From Xanthobacter dioxanivorans (GTDB taxonomy: Bacteria > Pseudomonadota > Alphaproteobacteria > Rhizobiales > Xanthobacteraceae): 64,000 bases of DNA. A model generated the notes under the pieces. The model had not been told where the DNA came from. It ran no database searches and saw only the letters and a program-made list of their open reading frames with translations. The stretch is from positions 62,001-126,000 of the forward strand of contig NZ_CP063363.1 of NCBI RefSeq assembly GCF_016807805.1, read 5' to 3'. Within the stretch, counting starts at the first letter, position 1. Every line of letters begins with the position of its first letter. Of this stretch, positions 52,341-61,034 are shown piece after piece. The position numbers were made by a program, and so were the translations under genes.

Positions 52341-52374
52341 AAAGATTGGCCGCGTCGGAGTGACTGGCCTGACG

Positions 52375-53505
52375 CTAGGATGAGATCCCCTCTGGGTTCC
52401 ACTTCCTCGCCAACGCTCTATCCATCAGCGCGCGCAGCGTACGGCGCTGCACTTGCAGATGTTGATCATGAACAGCGAACCATTCCTTGCTGGTCAGGAT
52501 GGCCTGGGCGAGCGCCAGATAGTCCGCATCCGATTGGCCCGGGGTTTTCGCGCACGAGGAAACCGCCACCGGCGCGGATCGCTCCTTCACCCGCGGGCGC
52601 GGCTCCCCGGTCCAAGCCACCATCTGGTCCAGTGTGAAGGCCAAGCGACCTCTCACTGAGGATCGCCCGAGGTCCAGCAATGCCGCGACGCCGAGCAGCG
52701 TCACCATCCGCCAGCCGATCGGCGCCGTTGCCAGCGGCTCGGTGGGATCGACCCGCGCTTGTGCCGTCGGCGTCAGACGAAGATCCGGCACGACATCTGC
52801 CACGAACGGTGTGCGACGCCCGGTACGCGGCCGCGGTGACTTCCACAGCACCCGGGCGACATAGATCACCCGATCCCGGACCGCAGACTGATCGTCGAGC
52901 GCCGCCGCCACGAGCGCCGACACGGTGGCAAAGAACTCCGCGGAGCCGGCGCGCTGCTTCTGCGGCACCGTTCGGGCGATCCTGCCGCATCGGATACAGG
53001 CGAGCCGGGCCGCCATCTCGTGGACAACGAAGCGAAAACCGGAGCTGTCGAGACAGTGCGGACAGGCTTCGTCGAGAACGCGACAATGGTACTCGCAGAC
53101 CATGGTCTCGACCAAGGCCCATGTCCGGCGGATATGATGGTCACGGCCGGCGGCGGCATCGTCATCAAGACAGGCCAAACAGACCGGCCGCCGGAAAGCA
53201 CCGGCCACTCTCCCCTCCCCCCAGACATACCAGCTGCGCGACCGTAGCCGTGAGGAGAGCGCGAAGGCCTGCACGCGCTCTTCCGGAAGCCGGCATGCCG
53301 CCGCCCAAGCCTGCCCCATCTCGGCCGAGGGCGCGAAGTCCCGCTCAGTGAACCCACAGCAGCGGTCGTCCCGGAGAACGCCAAGCCACCTGGAGAGGTC
53401 ATCGTGGATGAGGTCATAGCGACATGCGACGCGACCTTGCCAAGACGACAGCAGCTCATCGTCTTCCGGCCTCGGCGCGAAGGGAAGCTCGCGCCGCACT
53501 CTCAT
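52375..53505 (-). CDS. tniQ: TniQ-family transposition protein (transposon 2)
   Basis: The 376-residue protein from ATG 53505 begins ELPFAPRPEDDELLSSWQGR and has zinc-type Cys/His groups in PVCLACLDDDAAAGRDHHIR, VCEYHCRVLDEACPHCLDSS and ACIRCGRIA. A much longer open frame extends upstream to 53877 but antisense to tniB, so it is not used. The start overlaps the tniB stop (ATGA at 53502-53505). It is clearly homologous to, but divergent from, the TniQ of transposon 1. Confidence 0.86.
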   Translation of the reverse strand: MRVRRELPFAPRPEDDELLSSWQGRVACRYDLIHDDLSRWLGVLRDDRCCGFTERDFAPSAEMGQAWAAACRLPEERVQAFALSSRLRSRSWYVWGEGRVAGAFRRPVCLACLDDDAAAGRDHHIRRTWALVETMVCEYHCRVLDEACPHCLDSSGFRFVVHEMAARLACIRCGRIARTVPQKQRAGSAEFFATVSALVAAALDDQSAVRDRVIYVARVLWKSPRPRTGRRTPFVADVVPDLRLTPTAQARVDPTEPLATAPIGWRMVTLLGVAALLDLGRSSVRGRLAFTLDQMVAWTGEPRPRVKERSAPVAVSSCAKTPGQSDADYLALAQAILTSKEWFAVHDQHLQVQRRTLRALMDRALARKWNPEGISS

Positions 53506-54425
53506 CGGCCGGCCCGCGGCTGAAGGCGCGCCTCGACCTTGCGCGTCATCGCGACGAGCGGCAGCACCAGTTCCTCGGTCTGGAAACTGTCCACGGTAAT
53601 GCATTCGGCGCCGGAGCGGATCGCCTCGACCGCAACCGTCTCGATCAGGCGGAAGATCCGCACCGTGACGCCATCGGTGAGATCGAGCACGCGCGTACGG
53701 ATCGCCGGCGCCGCCAGGTTCGAGGGCCGGCGCAGCGGCAGGATCGTCGCCAGGCTCGCCAGCAACTGCGCGAGGCGGGCGTCGTTCTTCCAGTGCCGCA
53801 GATGGAAGGCTTCGAACCGCTCTGCCAGCTGCGGATCGGTCAACAGCGCCTGGCGCGCAAGGTCCGTCCCCGCGCAAACCAGAGGAATCCTGAGATCGTT
53901 GGCCAGAAACCGGATGGCGCTCAGAAAAATCCGCTGTTGCCGGAAGCTTCCGGCGAGCATGGCGTGGATCTCATCGATGATCAGCATGCGGGCGCCCATG
54001 CTGCGCAGCAGCCGGCGGCAGACCTCCTTCTGCCGGTGGGTCGCCCCGTCCGCAGGCCCGGGCGCTCCGAGCGCCGTGAGCAGTTCGCTGTAGATGTCCC
54101 GTTCGATCGGCTCGGCCGGCATCTGCATGGCGACCACCGGCATGGAGGTCACGCCCGTGCCCCGGTCGAAACTGGCGGGATGGTCGCGCAGGAACTTGCG
54201 GATGATCTTGGTCTTGCCCATGCCGGTGTCGCCATAGATCAGCAGGCACGGCATGCGGTCGCGAGGCGGATAGACCAGAAGGTCCTCGAGACGTCCGAGC
54301 GCGGCCCGCGCCTGATCGAGGTCGAGCCACCGATCCGCTCGGATCCAGGCGATCCGCTCCGCATCCGTCAGACCGGCCTGGTGGCGGTAGGCCGGCAGGA
54401 GGTGGGCGTAGTCGGTCATGACCAT
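53502..54425 (-). CDS. tniB: TniB AAA+ ATPase (transposon 2)
   Basis: The 307-residue ATPase shows Walker A CLLIYGDTGMGKTKIIRKFL and Walker B GARMLIIDEIHAMLAGSFRQ, then LVCAGTDLARQALLTDPQLA. Large parts are nearly the same as TniB of transposon 1, showing common descent. It overlaps the tniA stop by 10 bp. The frame is intact although tniA upstream is damaged. Confidence 0.92.
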   Translation of the reverse strand: MVMTDYAHLLPAYRHQAGLTDAERIAWIRADRWLDLDQARAALGRLEDLLVYPPRDRMPCLLIYGDTGMGKTKIIRKFLRDHPASFDRGTGVTSMPVVAMQMPAEPIERDIYSELLTALGAPGPADGATHRQKEVCRRLLRSMGARMLIIDEIHAMLAGSFRQQRIFLSAIRFLANDLRIPLVCAGTDLARQALLTDPQLAERFEAFHLRHWKNDARLAQLLASLATILPLRRPSNLAAPAIRTRVLDLTDGVTVRIFRLIETVAVEAIRSGAECITVDSFQTEELVLPLVAMTRKVEARLQPRAGR

Positions 54426-56057
54426 TCCTCGACCGCCAGAACGGACAACGTCTCCGGCTCTTCCTTCGGACCAGGCGTGACGACCTCCGCCACGGCGCCC
54501 TGATCCGCGGCGTTGAGCGATCTCGCCCGCCGCGCGACCTGGCGGCGTGCGGATTTCGTGATCGATGCAGAGGTCTCCAGCAGCTCGCGCTGGGCCTCGA
54601 CCGTGTCGAAGATCAGTTGCTCATCGGTGAGCCGTACGCCACGCTGCCTCAAGGCCGCCTGGGCCAGCCGGTGCTCGCCGAGCGTGATGCGGGGGCGGCG
54701 CAGATCGGCATACCGGATCGGCCAATGGGCGCCGTCAGGGCCCTCAACGAACACACAGGACAGGTCGCGTGGATCGTATTTGACCCGCAGCTGTCGATCA
54801 AGCCGGCCTGCCCAGGGGCTCAGAACGTCATCCCAGTAGCGCAGGCCGAAGATGTGCACGCCATCCCGACGGATGCTGCGCTCCTCGAACGGCAGGAAGT
54901 CGTAGAGGAACTGCTGTTCGTCATGCGGGTGCCGGAACGGCGCGCGGCAACGATCGAGAGCCTCCCGCCAGGCGGCGTTCGGAGGCATCTGCAGGCTGCT
55001 GTGGACCTCGTTGTGGTAACGGCCGACGATTTCGAGCGTCAGCCAGCGTTCGAGCTCTTCGATCGTCATGACGGCGTGACGCTCGGGATCGTAGTCGCCG
55101 CGTTCTGAAATGGAGCTGAAGGTGGTGCCCGGGAGCATATGGACCGCTCCCATCATGGTGCCAATCAGCCGCTCGATGTGGCCGCCATAGTGCGGGGTCG
55201 CCACAAGCCGGTGGACCAGCGAGATGCCGTACTCGGCGGCTCCACGGGCCAGCGCCCGGGCGCGGAATTCGCGCGCAGTGTCGACATGGATGATGTCCGG
55301 CAGGCCCGACACAGGCCAATCGAGCTGGATGCCACGCGCGAGGAGCCACTCCGCCTTCGGCATTACCGCATGATGTATGGCCAGGGCGACCGATGCCGAG
55401 GATGGAGCCTTGAGGCTCAGATAAAAGCCCACCACGATGCGGCTTGCCACGTCGATCGCGAGCGTCAGCCATGGCCGCTGGATCGGCAGGCGGTAGATCG
55501 TGTCCACCACGAAGAGATCGACGCGCGTGTGATCGATCTGGACGATCTGGAGCGCGTGATCGGCACGGTATTCCTCCGGAACCGGTCTGAGCCGATCTCT
55601 TGCGGCCTTGTTGCCTTCACGCTGACGGACAAGCTTGAAGCGATCGATCTGCCCGACACGGGCTCGAACGGCTTTCCAGGGCGGAATGTCCAGCCCGCGT
55701 TCACGACAAATATGCCGGATGTGGTCATGAAGCGTGCTGACGGACGCCTTTTGCCGGGTGAGATACTTGTCGCGGATCCCCTCCTCGATGACCGCCTCGA
55801 CCTCGACCGAGACGCCGGGCTCCTTTCTTCGGGCCAGGCCGCGCCGCGGCGAGCGAAGTCGTCACCGGCGCGTTGCGGTACTGTTCGATCAGCGCGTACA
55901 GCCGGCTGCGGCGCAATCCGAGGATACGGCACGCCGTCGCCACATCGACCGGCGATAGTTGGCCGGCGTTGATCAGAGGCCGGATGACCGCCTCCCGAGC
56001 GACCGCGACCTGCCATCTGGCGTCATCGATCGCGAGCTTGTCCGGGTCGCGCGGCAC
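54416..56057 (-). pseudogene. tniA: TniA DDE transposase (transposon 2), frameshifted
   Basis: The N-terminal frame from ATG 56057 reads DKLAIDDARWQVAVAREAVI and CRILGLRRSRLYALIEQYRN, up to ARPGPKKGARRL. The homologous sequence then continues in another frame (VEVEAVIEEGIRDKYLTRQK, then VQIDHTRVDLFVVDTIYRLP, IIHVDTAREFRARALARGAA, GGHIERLIGTMMGAVHMLPG). The shift lies near 55820-55830. All catalytic residues are downstream of it, so the translated 55510-54416 frame alone lacks the DNA-binding domain. The transposon is probably immobile unless TniA is supplied by transposon 1. Confidence 0.85.
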
Positions 56058-56244
56058 GTGTCGACCTCCGCACTCGCCTTGATCCAGCGATCAGGGCTAA
56101 GATTCCAACGAACAAGGCTGAATCCACCGAATTAGGGTGAGCCGAACATGTTAAAAATCAATCAAATGGAATCCGGGAAAAAGAGCAGTGCGACACCGAG
56201 GAAGCGGCCCAAAATTGCCCCTTGGAAGGCCGGATTTCGCGTCG

Positions 56245-56287
56245 TTGACCCGTCAGAAATCGCGCCTATATAGCTAGACAGTCTAGC
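56245..56287 (+). promoter_or_regulatory. promoter and operator of the Phd-VapC pair
   Basis: TTGACC (56245-56250) and TATATA (56267-56272) are spaced by 16 bp. A perfect inverted repeat GCTAGAC-A-GTCTAGC (56273-56287) begins right at the -10 element, 15 bp before the antitoxin start. This is a classic site for repression by the antitoxin complex. Confidence 0.75.
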
Positions 56288-56302
56288 CAGGAACACGCAG
56301 AT

Positions 56303-56557
56303 ATGGAATGGCCGCTGCAGGACGCCAAGAACCAGTTCTCCCGGGTCGTACAGAAGGCACGCAGCGAAGGTCCACAGATCGTCACGCTGCGCGGCGAGCG
56401 CGCCGCCGTCGTGCTGTCAGTCGCCGACTACGATGCGCTGCGCGCCGGCCGGCCGAGCCTGGTCGACGATCTGCTTTCCGGCCCTGCCTGGGATGACGAG
56501 CTCGCCGAGGCCGTTGCCACCCGCGCGACCACAGCGAGCCGCGATGTGGCGCTCTGA
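56303..56557 (+). CDS. Phd/YefM-type antitoxin
   Basis: The 84-residue protein begins EWPLQDAKNQFSRVVQKARS and continues GPQIVTLRGERAAVVLSVAD, the Phd/YefM DNA-binding fold. The C-terminal part (SLVDDLLSGPAWDDELAEAV) is the flexible toxin-neutralising arm. Its stop overlaps the toxin start. The palindrome at 56273-56287 is the likely binding site. Confidence 0.92.
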   Translation: MEWPLQDAKNQFSRVVQKARSEGPQIVTLRGERAAVVLSVADYDALRAGRPSLVDDLLSGPAWDDELAEAVATRATTASRDVAL

Positions 56558-56964
56558 TGTACCTCGTCGACACCAACATCATCTCCGAGGCCCGGCGCGG
56601 CTCACCACAGGCGACGTCCTGGCTGCGCGGCGTGGATCCGCTCAGCGTCCATCTCAGCACCCTGACGCTCGGCGAGATCATGCGCGGCATCGCGCTGAAG
56701 CAGAGATCCGACCCGAAGACGGCCGGCCACCTCGCCGAGTGGCTGCGCAAGATCCGCTACGATCATGCCGAGCGTATCCTTCCGGTCACCGACCCGATTT
56801 CGGTCGAGTGGGGGCGGATCGCCGGGATCCGGCCGAGTGGCGACATCGACGGGCTGATCGCCGCGACGGCGATCGTCCACGACCTGATCCTCGTCACCCG
56901 CAATGTCGCGGACTTCGAGGATACCGGCGCGTCGGTCGTCAACCCCTGGGAGACCGCGCGCTGA
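56557..56964 (+). CDS. vapC: VapC/FitB-type PIN-domain toxin
   Basis: The 135-residue PIN nuclease shows the acidic active-site residues in MYLVDTNIISEARRG, STLTLGEIMRGIALKQ and GDIDGLIAATAIVHDLILVT RN-type blocks, ending with NVADFEDTGASVVNPWE. PIN toxins of this kind cut tRNA or rRNA when the antitoxin is lost. The start ATG uses the last base of the antitoxin stop (TGATG), giving strict coupling. Confidence 0.93.
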   Translation: MYLVDTNIISEARRGSPQATSWLRGVDPLSVHLSTLTLGEIMRGIALKQRSDPKTAGHLAEWLRKIRYDHAERILPVTDPISVEWGRIAGIRPSGDIDGLIAATAIVHDLILVTRNVADFEDTGASVVNPWETAR

Positions 56965-57005
56965 TGCAGGTGATTGCCGAACATCGCCACATCCCGCGAG
57001 CACCG

Positions 57006-57557
57006 CTACTCCTTGGGAATGAGGCCGCGTTCGATAAAGTGCCCGTACATCTGGGGGTACGGCATCGAGGCCGCGATCGCAGGGTCCATCTGCTTCAGAA
57101 CCACCGGCTCGCTTTGCGGGCCGGGCCAGAGTTGGATCCGATAGTGGTCATCGTCCAGCTCGCCGTCCCCTTCCTCAATTTCCCTCAAGCCGCCGTAGGA
57201 AACGCGGACCCGATAGGTGCCGGGCTCGAGGTCGAAGCGCTTCGCCTCCTTGAACTCGGAGACCCCGTCGCTGCCGAGACGCAAGCCGTCGGTGCCGACG
57301 CGGATCGCAGCTTCGGCAACGTGCTCCCAGCCGTCGAAATCCTCGGATGGCTCGTGCTCGGAGATCTCGACGGTGAACGGGACGTCCCACTCCCGCGCCG
57401 TGAAGATCGTCAGGGCACCGCCGCGAGAGCCGAGCATGCGCAGGCTTTCGGCAGGGGTCAGCTCGGCCGGCAACGCGCCCACTTCGGGCGCTTCGCCCAC
57501 GAGGGAGACGAGGGAGAACTCGGCGTCGAACGCCAAATCATATCGGCGCGTCTCCAT
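57006..57557 (-). CDS. conserved acidic protein of unknown function
   Basis: The start at ATG 57557 has GGGAGGGA seven nt upstream; the longer frame to 57728 overlaps the recombinase and lacks a ribosome site. The 183-residue protein is acidic (TVEISEHEPSEDFDGWEHVA; DLEPGTYRVRVSYGGLREIE) and rich in beta-strand-like segments, with an N-terminus YDLAFDAEFSLVSLVGEAPE. The look is that of small soluble immunity- or ComJ-like proteins, but I cannot name a family. It is divergent from the XerC-like gene (78 bp between the starts). Confidence 0.65.
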   Translation of the reverse strand: METRRYDLAFDAEFSLVSLVGEAPEVGALPAELTPAESLRMLGSRGGALTIFTAREWDVPFTVEISEHEPSEDFDGWEHVAEAAIRVGTDGLRLGSDGVSEFKEAKRFDLEPGTYRVRVSYGGLREIEEGDGELDDDHYRIQLWPGPQSEPVVLKQMDPAIAASMPYPQMYGHFIERGLIPKE

Positions 57558-57634
57558 GTTGCGTCCCTCCCGCAAGCGGATCAGATCATCTCGGCCCGCC
57601 ACCACTAACAGTTGCGCGCCACGGAGGTAAATTG

Positions 57635-58717
57635 ATGACCGCAGACCCAGGCGGGGACGACAACCGGATCGACGGGGACTCCCCCTCCCCTCTCCCGGCT
57701 GTTTCGGACATAGTGTCGTCGTCCGCACTGCCGGCTCATCTCGAGAGGCTCGCCGACCGCGCCCGCGACTATGTCGATGCCGCGAGCTCGGCCAACACCC
57801 GCAAGGCTTACGGTTCCGATTGGCGGCACTTCTCGGGGTGGTGCCGGCGCCAGGGGCTCGAGATGTTCCCGCCCTCCCCTCAGGTCGTCGGCCTCTACAT
57901 CACCGCCTGCGCCTCCGGTGCCGCCACGGCCGACCGCAAGCCGAACGCCGTGGCGACGATCGAACGGCGCTTGTCGGCCCTGGCGTGGAACTACACGCAG
58001 CGCGGCACGCCGCTCGACCGGACCGATCGACACATCGCGACCGTGCTCGCGGGCATCCGCAACACCCATGCCGCCCCGCCCCGCCAGAAGGAGGCGGTTC
58101 TGCCCGAAAACGTCATCGCCATGCTGGAGACGCTCGATCGCGCGTCGCTACGTGGCCTGCGCGACCGCGCCATGCTGTTGCTGGGTTTCGCCGGTGGCCT
58201 GCGCCGATCCGAGGTCGTCGGCCTCGACCTCCATCGCGACGACACCGAGGATGGTGGCGGATGGATCGAGATCCTCAAGAAGGGCATGATCGTCACGCTG
58301 CGCGGCAAGAACGGTTGGCGCGAGGTCGAGATTGGTCGCGGCTCGTCGGACGCGACCTGCCCCGTGGTGGCACTCGAAACCTGGCTGAAGCTGGCGAAGA
58401 TTGGCCACGGCCCCCTCTTTCGGCGCGTGACCAGCCAAGGCAAGAACGTCGGCCCGGACAGGCTGACCGACAAGCAGGTCGCTCGGCTGGTCAAGCGGAC
58501 CGCGCTCGCCGCCGGGGTCCGGGCCGACCTCACCGAGGGCGAGCGAGAGCAGAAATTCGCTGGCCATTCGTTGCGCGCCGGTCTCGCCTCTTCGGCCGAA
58601 GTTGACGAGCGTTACGTCCAGAAGCAGCTCGGTCACGCGAGTGCGGAAATGACCCGCCGCTACCAACGCCGGCGTGACCGCTTCCGGGTGAACCTCACCA
58701 AGGCCGCCGGCCTCTGA
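57635..58717 (+). CDS. tyrosine recombinase, XerC/D-like integrase
   Basis: The start is ATG 57635 (GGAGGT six nt upstream; a TTG lies just before). The 360-residue protein has the SAM-like core-binding domain (ANTRKAYGSDWRHFSGWCRR) and catalytic residues: arginine in GFAGGLRRSEVVGLDL, lysine in LRGKNGW, HSLRAGLASSAEVDE, the second histidine in KQLGHASAEMTRRYQRRRDR and the tyrosine in that same block. It may resolve plasmid dimers at a site near the repABC locus. Alternatively it is an orphan integrase. No attachment site could be identified. Confidence 0.9.
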   Translation: MTADPGGDDNRIDGDSPSPLPAVSDIVSSSALPAHLERLADRARDYVDAASSANTRKAYGSDWRHFSGWCRRQGLEMFPPSPQVVGLYITACASGAATADRKPNAVATIERRLSALAWNYTQRGTPLDRTDRHIATVLAGIRNTHAAPPRQKEAVLPENVIAMLETLDRASLRGLRDRAMLLLGFAGGLRRSEVVGLDLHRDDTEDGGGWIEILKKGMIVTLRGKNGWREVEIGRGSSDATCPVVALETWLKLAKIGHGPLFRRVTSQGKNVGPDRLTDKQVARLVKRTALAAGVRADLTEGEREQKFAGHSLRAGLASSAEVDERYVQKQLGHASAEMTRRYQRRRDRFRVNLTKAAGL

Positions 58718-58732
58718 TCCCGCCCTTCCCGC

Positions 58733-59350
58733 TCAGGAATTCAGCGGCGGCCGTCCGGAGAGCTCCGGCGAAGCACTTGCCTTGCTCATCACGTCGCCGA
58801 TCGCAATACGCAGTTCGTCCTGGGCGTCGTTCGCGCCAATATTCGCGGTGAAGGCCGCCAACGCCGCCAGTTTGAGCGCGGCAACCATGGTGGCTTCGCT
58901 TCCCACGTCTCCTGGCATTCCCGGGTTCAGATTGTCTTTCAGAACGGCCATCGCCGAATGCGTCAGGGTACGGCCGAGTTGATCGATCAAGCTGCCGAAT
59001 TTATCGATCTCGACATCACTTTGTGACCGGCTTGGGCGTTCGACCGGAGGGGCGTTCTTCACCGCGAGCGTCACCTCTCCGACTGCAGCGTCGACCAGGC
59101 CGACCAGCTCGCCCGCGCGGGCGTCCAGCTCGTCCCACGGAATGCACCTCGTTCCGAGCCCGTGCTGCGCGCGGAACTCCTCGGGTGTGTTGGATCTGAT
59201 GCTGGCGTGAACGGTCAAACCCGAGCGATCATCCCCAAAGATCGTCATGATCCGAACGCGAGCCGGGCGATCGCCAAGGCGGCGCAATTGCTCGGCGCGA
59301 TCCAAGGCCGCCGCGATCGCGGCGCCAACCGATGTTGCACTTCCGCTCAA
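58733..59350 (-). CDS. unknown protein downstream of repC
   Basis: The start codon is TTG at 59350, supported by GGGGAGGG just upstream. The 205-residue protein has no recognisable motif. It has an Ala-rich helical N-terminus (SVGAAIAAALDRAEQLRRLG), a mixed middle region (HASIRSNTPEEFRAQHGLGT) and a predicted helical C-terminus (VAALKLAALAAFTANIGAND). It lies 60 bp below the repC stop on the same strand, so it may be transcribed from the repABC promoter. It converges with the XerC-like gene (15 bp between stops). Confidence 0.6.
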   Translation of the reverse strand: MSGSATSVGAAIAAALDRAEQLRRLGDRPARVRIMTIFGDDRSGLTVHASIRSNTPEEFRAQHGLGTRCIPWDELDARAGELVGLVDAAVGEVTLAVKNAPPVERPSRSQSDVEIDKFGSLIDQLGRTLTHSAMAVLKDNLNPGMPGDVGSEATMVAALKLAALAAFTANIGANDAQDELRIAIGDVMSKASASPELSGRPPLNS

Positions 59351-59410
59351 ATCGCCCTCCCCTTTCGCATTCGCCTGAAAAGCCTAGCTGAGTCGTGTCC
59401 GCTGATAGAG

Positions 59411-60760
59411 TCATTCCCACCCACGGCCTGGATCCTTCGGCCGCTTTTCCAGAAGCTTCCGGAGCTCGGGGCTCGCCAGGCCGCCGCCAGTACCACCCTG
59501 TTGTCGCGGCCCGCTTGGCTCGTCGGCGGTTTCCGGCCGTGCCGCCGGCGGTTTCGAGGCATCGAGCTTCGCGCGCAGCAACGCCATGACCATCGGCCAG
59601 GTCGAGAATTTGCCGGCCCGGGCCCGCTCCGTCAGGCTGCGCAGGTAGCCGCCGGCGCTGTTGATCTGGTCGGCGCGCTGATACATCGCCGCCAGCGTGA
59701 TCCCGGCCTGCTGCTCGCCAAGGACCTCGCGGGCCTCCCGCCAGGCGCTCGGACTGATCCCCAGCATCGGCCGGGCAAGCTCCGCGGCGGCCAGGAAATC
59801 GCGCCAGTGGCGGATTTGACCGCCCTGGGCCAGCTCACGCAGGTTCGAGCAGGCGTCCAGCACGATCCCCAATGGCAGGTCACGCTTCGGCAGGCTCCGG
59901 AGCTTGTCGTTTTCCTCGACGTTGCCGTCCGCTTCTTTCTTATCCCGAAAGCCATTTTCAGATTCAGATAGGGAGTCTGGATTTGAATTCTGTATGTGGC
60001 GACCAGAATGGGACTCATTGGCGTCCATATTTTGGGAATCTGCGAATGATTCCAGCACGTCACGGATATCCCGCCAGAGCGCCTCGAGTTCCTCGCAGAC
60101 GCTCTCCACGATCTGTCGTGGGGCCGAACGTGGTAAACGGTTCATTACCGCCTGATAGCTCTGCTGCACCCTGCCCCAATTGCCCGGCACGCTTTCCTCG
60201 ATGCCGGTGTCGATCATCTTGACGATATCCCGGCGCAGGAGCGTCAGCCTCTCCTTGGCGACGCGGAAGGCCCGCTTCTCGGCCTGCACGGCTTCCGCCA
60301 GGTCCTTGAACTCGGCTGCGCGCGCGACGATCGGCGAGAGATCGAAGCCGAACGCCTGCTCGATCTGACCTCCGCGCCCCTTACGGGCGTAGCGCTTCCC
60401 GTTCGGGCTATCCCTTCGAATGATCAGCCCGCACTCGACGAGGACCGCGAGATGCCGGCGAAGGCTCGTCGGCGGCATGCCGTTGGCGCGCGCCATCAGC
60501 TGCTCGTTCGACGGCCACACGACGATATCGCTATCGCCGGTGAGCGCGGTCTCCTGATGGAACGACAACAGGGCACTCAGGATCGCAAGCGCGCGATCCG
60601 TTGCTCCGACGAGGTCACGGGCCTCGCGGATATGTTGGAAGGTCTGCCACTTATGGACGACGGCGTCCTTCGGCGCCGTGCGTGCCTTCACCTGGCTTGC
60701 AATTTGGCCAAGTGTCATCGTTCGGCGCCCGAAGGGCGTCGTCGCAATGTATTCCGTCAT
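59411..60760 (-). CDS. repC: RepC replication initiator
   Basis: The 449-residue protein begins TPFGRRTMTLGQIASQVKAR, the usual RepC start. Its winged-helix region (AILSALLSFHQETALTGDSD, LMARANGMPPTSLRRHLAVL) binds the origin, and the C-terminal domain contains GGYLRSLTERARAGKFSTWP. RepC is the essential initiator of repABC plasmids. AAGGG lies 8 nt before the ATG. The AT-rich middle of the gene (about 59937-60055) is the expected origin. The gap to repB holds the antisense RNA that limits its synthesis. Confidence 0.95.
   Translation of the reverse strand: MTEYIATTPFGRRTMTLGQIASQVKARTAPKDAVVHKWQTFQHIREARDLVGATDRALAILSALLSFHQETALTGDSDIVVWPSNEQLMARANGMPPTSLRRHLAVLVECGLIIRRDSPNGKRYARKGRGGQIEQAFGFDLSPIVARAAEFKDLAEAVQAEKRAFRVAKERLTLLRRDIVKMIDTGIEESVPGNWGRVQQSYQAVMNRLPRSAPRQIVESVCEELEALWRDIRDVLESFADSQNMDANESHSGRHIQNSNPDSLSESENGFRDKKEADGNVEENDKLRSLPKRDLPLGIVLDACSNLRELAQGGQIRHWRDFLAAAELARPMLGISPSAWREAREVLGEQQAGITLAAMYQRADQINSAGGYLRSLTERARAGKFSTWPMVMALLRAKLDASKPPAARPETADEPSGPRQQGGTGGGLASPELRKLLEKRPKDPGRGWE
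59937..60055. other. AT-rich stretch in repC, candidate replication origin
   Basis: Within otherwise GC-rich repC, about 120 bp encoding SHSGRHIQNSNPDSLSESEN are clearly AT-rich (for example ATTTGAATTCTG and GATTCAGATA). In characterised repABC plasmids the origin lies inside repC in such a stretch, so this is the likely oriV here. Confidence 0.55.
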
Positions 60761-60859
60761 GGTTCTGCCCTTCAGCTTTTAGGCAAAGCGAAAGCGCTCA
60801 CCAAAACGGCGCCCAATCTCCTCTCGGAGACTCTTGACTGTGATTCGCGGAAGTGAGAT

Positions 60860-60922
60860 TCTCGTTGTCGCCAAACGAACGAGAGAGGCTTCCGGGACGC
60901 TGTTTCGGGGGCCTTTCTTTTT
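60860..60922 (+). ncRNA. counter-transcribed RNA of the repABC locus (incA/RepE type)
   Basis: Antisense to the repB-repC mRNA, the region holds a stem (TCTCGTT/AACGAGA, 60860-60866 and 60878-60884). A terminator hairpin AGGCTTCCG/CGGGGGCCT (60886-60894 and 60906-60914) with TTCTTTTT follows. TTGACT at 60834-60839 could be its -35 element; the -10 is weak. Position and two-stem structure match the known inhibitor RNAs of repC translation. The 5' end is approximate. Confidence 0.65.
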
Positions 60923-60995
60923 ACCGCATGCTACCTCTTCGTTTGTTGCACCTGTCCGGTGAGGCCGAGGCCGTCACCCTCCCAACGCATCGCTC

Positions 60996-61017
60996 AACCT
61001 TGTCAGCTGACAAGGTT
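60996..61017. promoter_or_regulatory. parS-like partition palindrome, repB-repC gap
   Basis: A perfect 22-bp palindrome has the core CTTGTCAGCTGACAAG, 18 bp past the repB stop. Its TT-N4-GC-N4-AA pattern fits repABC partition sites, differing from GTT...AAC only at the outer bases. A second copy lies in repB. It is the probable RepB-binding centromere. Confidence 0.75.
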
Positions 61018-61034
61018 TTCGCTCCACGCCGAAA

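Larger units (their letters stand above)
51589..56195 (-). mobile_element. TniABQ-type transposon 2, tandem to transposon 1 (right end uncertain)
   Basis: Directly after the CGCGC of transposon 1 the sequence TGTCGCTCG begins again. It is followed by GTCGTTTTTCGC and an ATTGAGTGGACCG-like motif that also occur in the left end of transposon 1, so 51589 is a related left end. The right end is tentatively the CGACA at 56191-56195; its inward sequence shares only TGTCGC and the flanks do not match. Contents are a truncated resolvase, tniQ, tniB and a frameshifted tniA. The 404 bp from 51589 to 51992 contain end repeats but no complete gene. Confidence 0.6.

Noticed and set aside
53506-53877. N-terminal extension of tniQ in transposon 2
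   Set aside because: It lies antisense-free but inside tniB on the same strand in another frame. The conserved TniQ start and ATGA overlap fix the start at 53505.
55139-55972. Long plus-strand open frame (277 codons)
   Set aside because: It is antisense to tniA of transposon 2, whose protein homology is clear. The frame is a GC-rich shadow.
56191-56265. CGCGC at 56261-56265 as the second target duplication of transposon 2
   Set aside because: The bases before it (…CAGAAAT) are not a TGT/ACA-type end and the pentamer is short. Coincidence is likely, so the right end was left uncertain.
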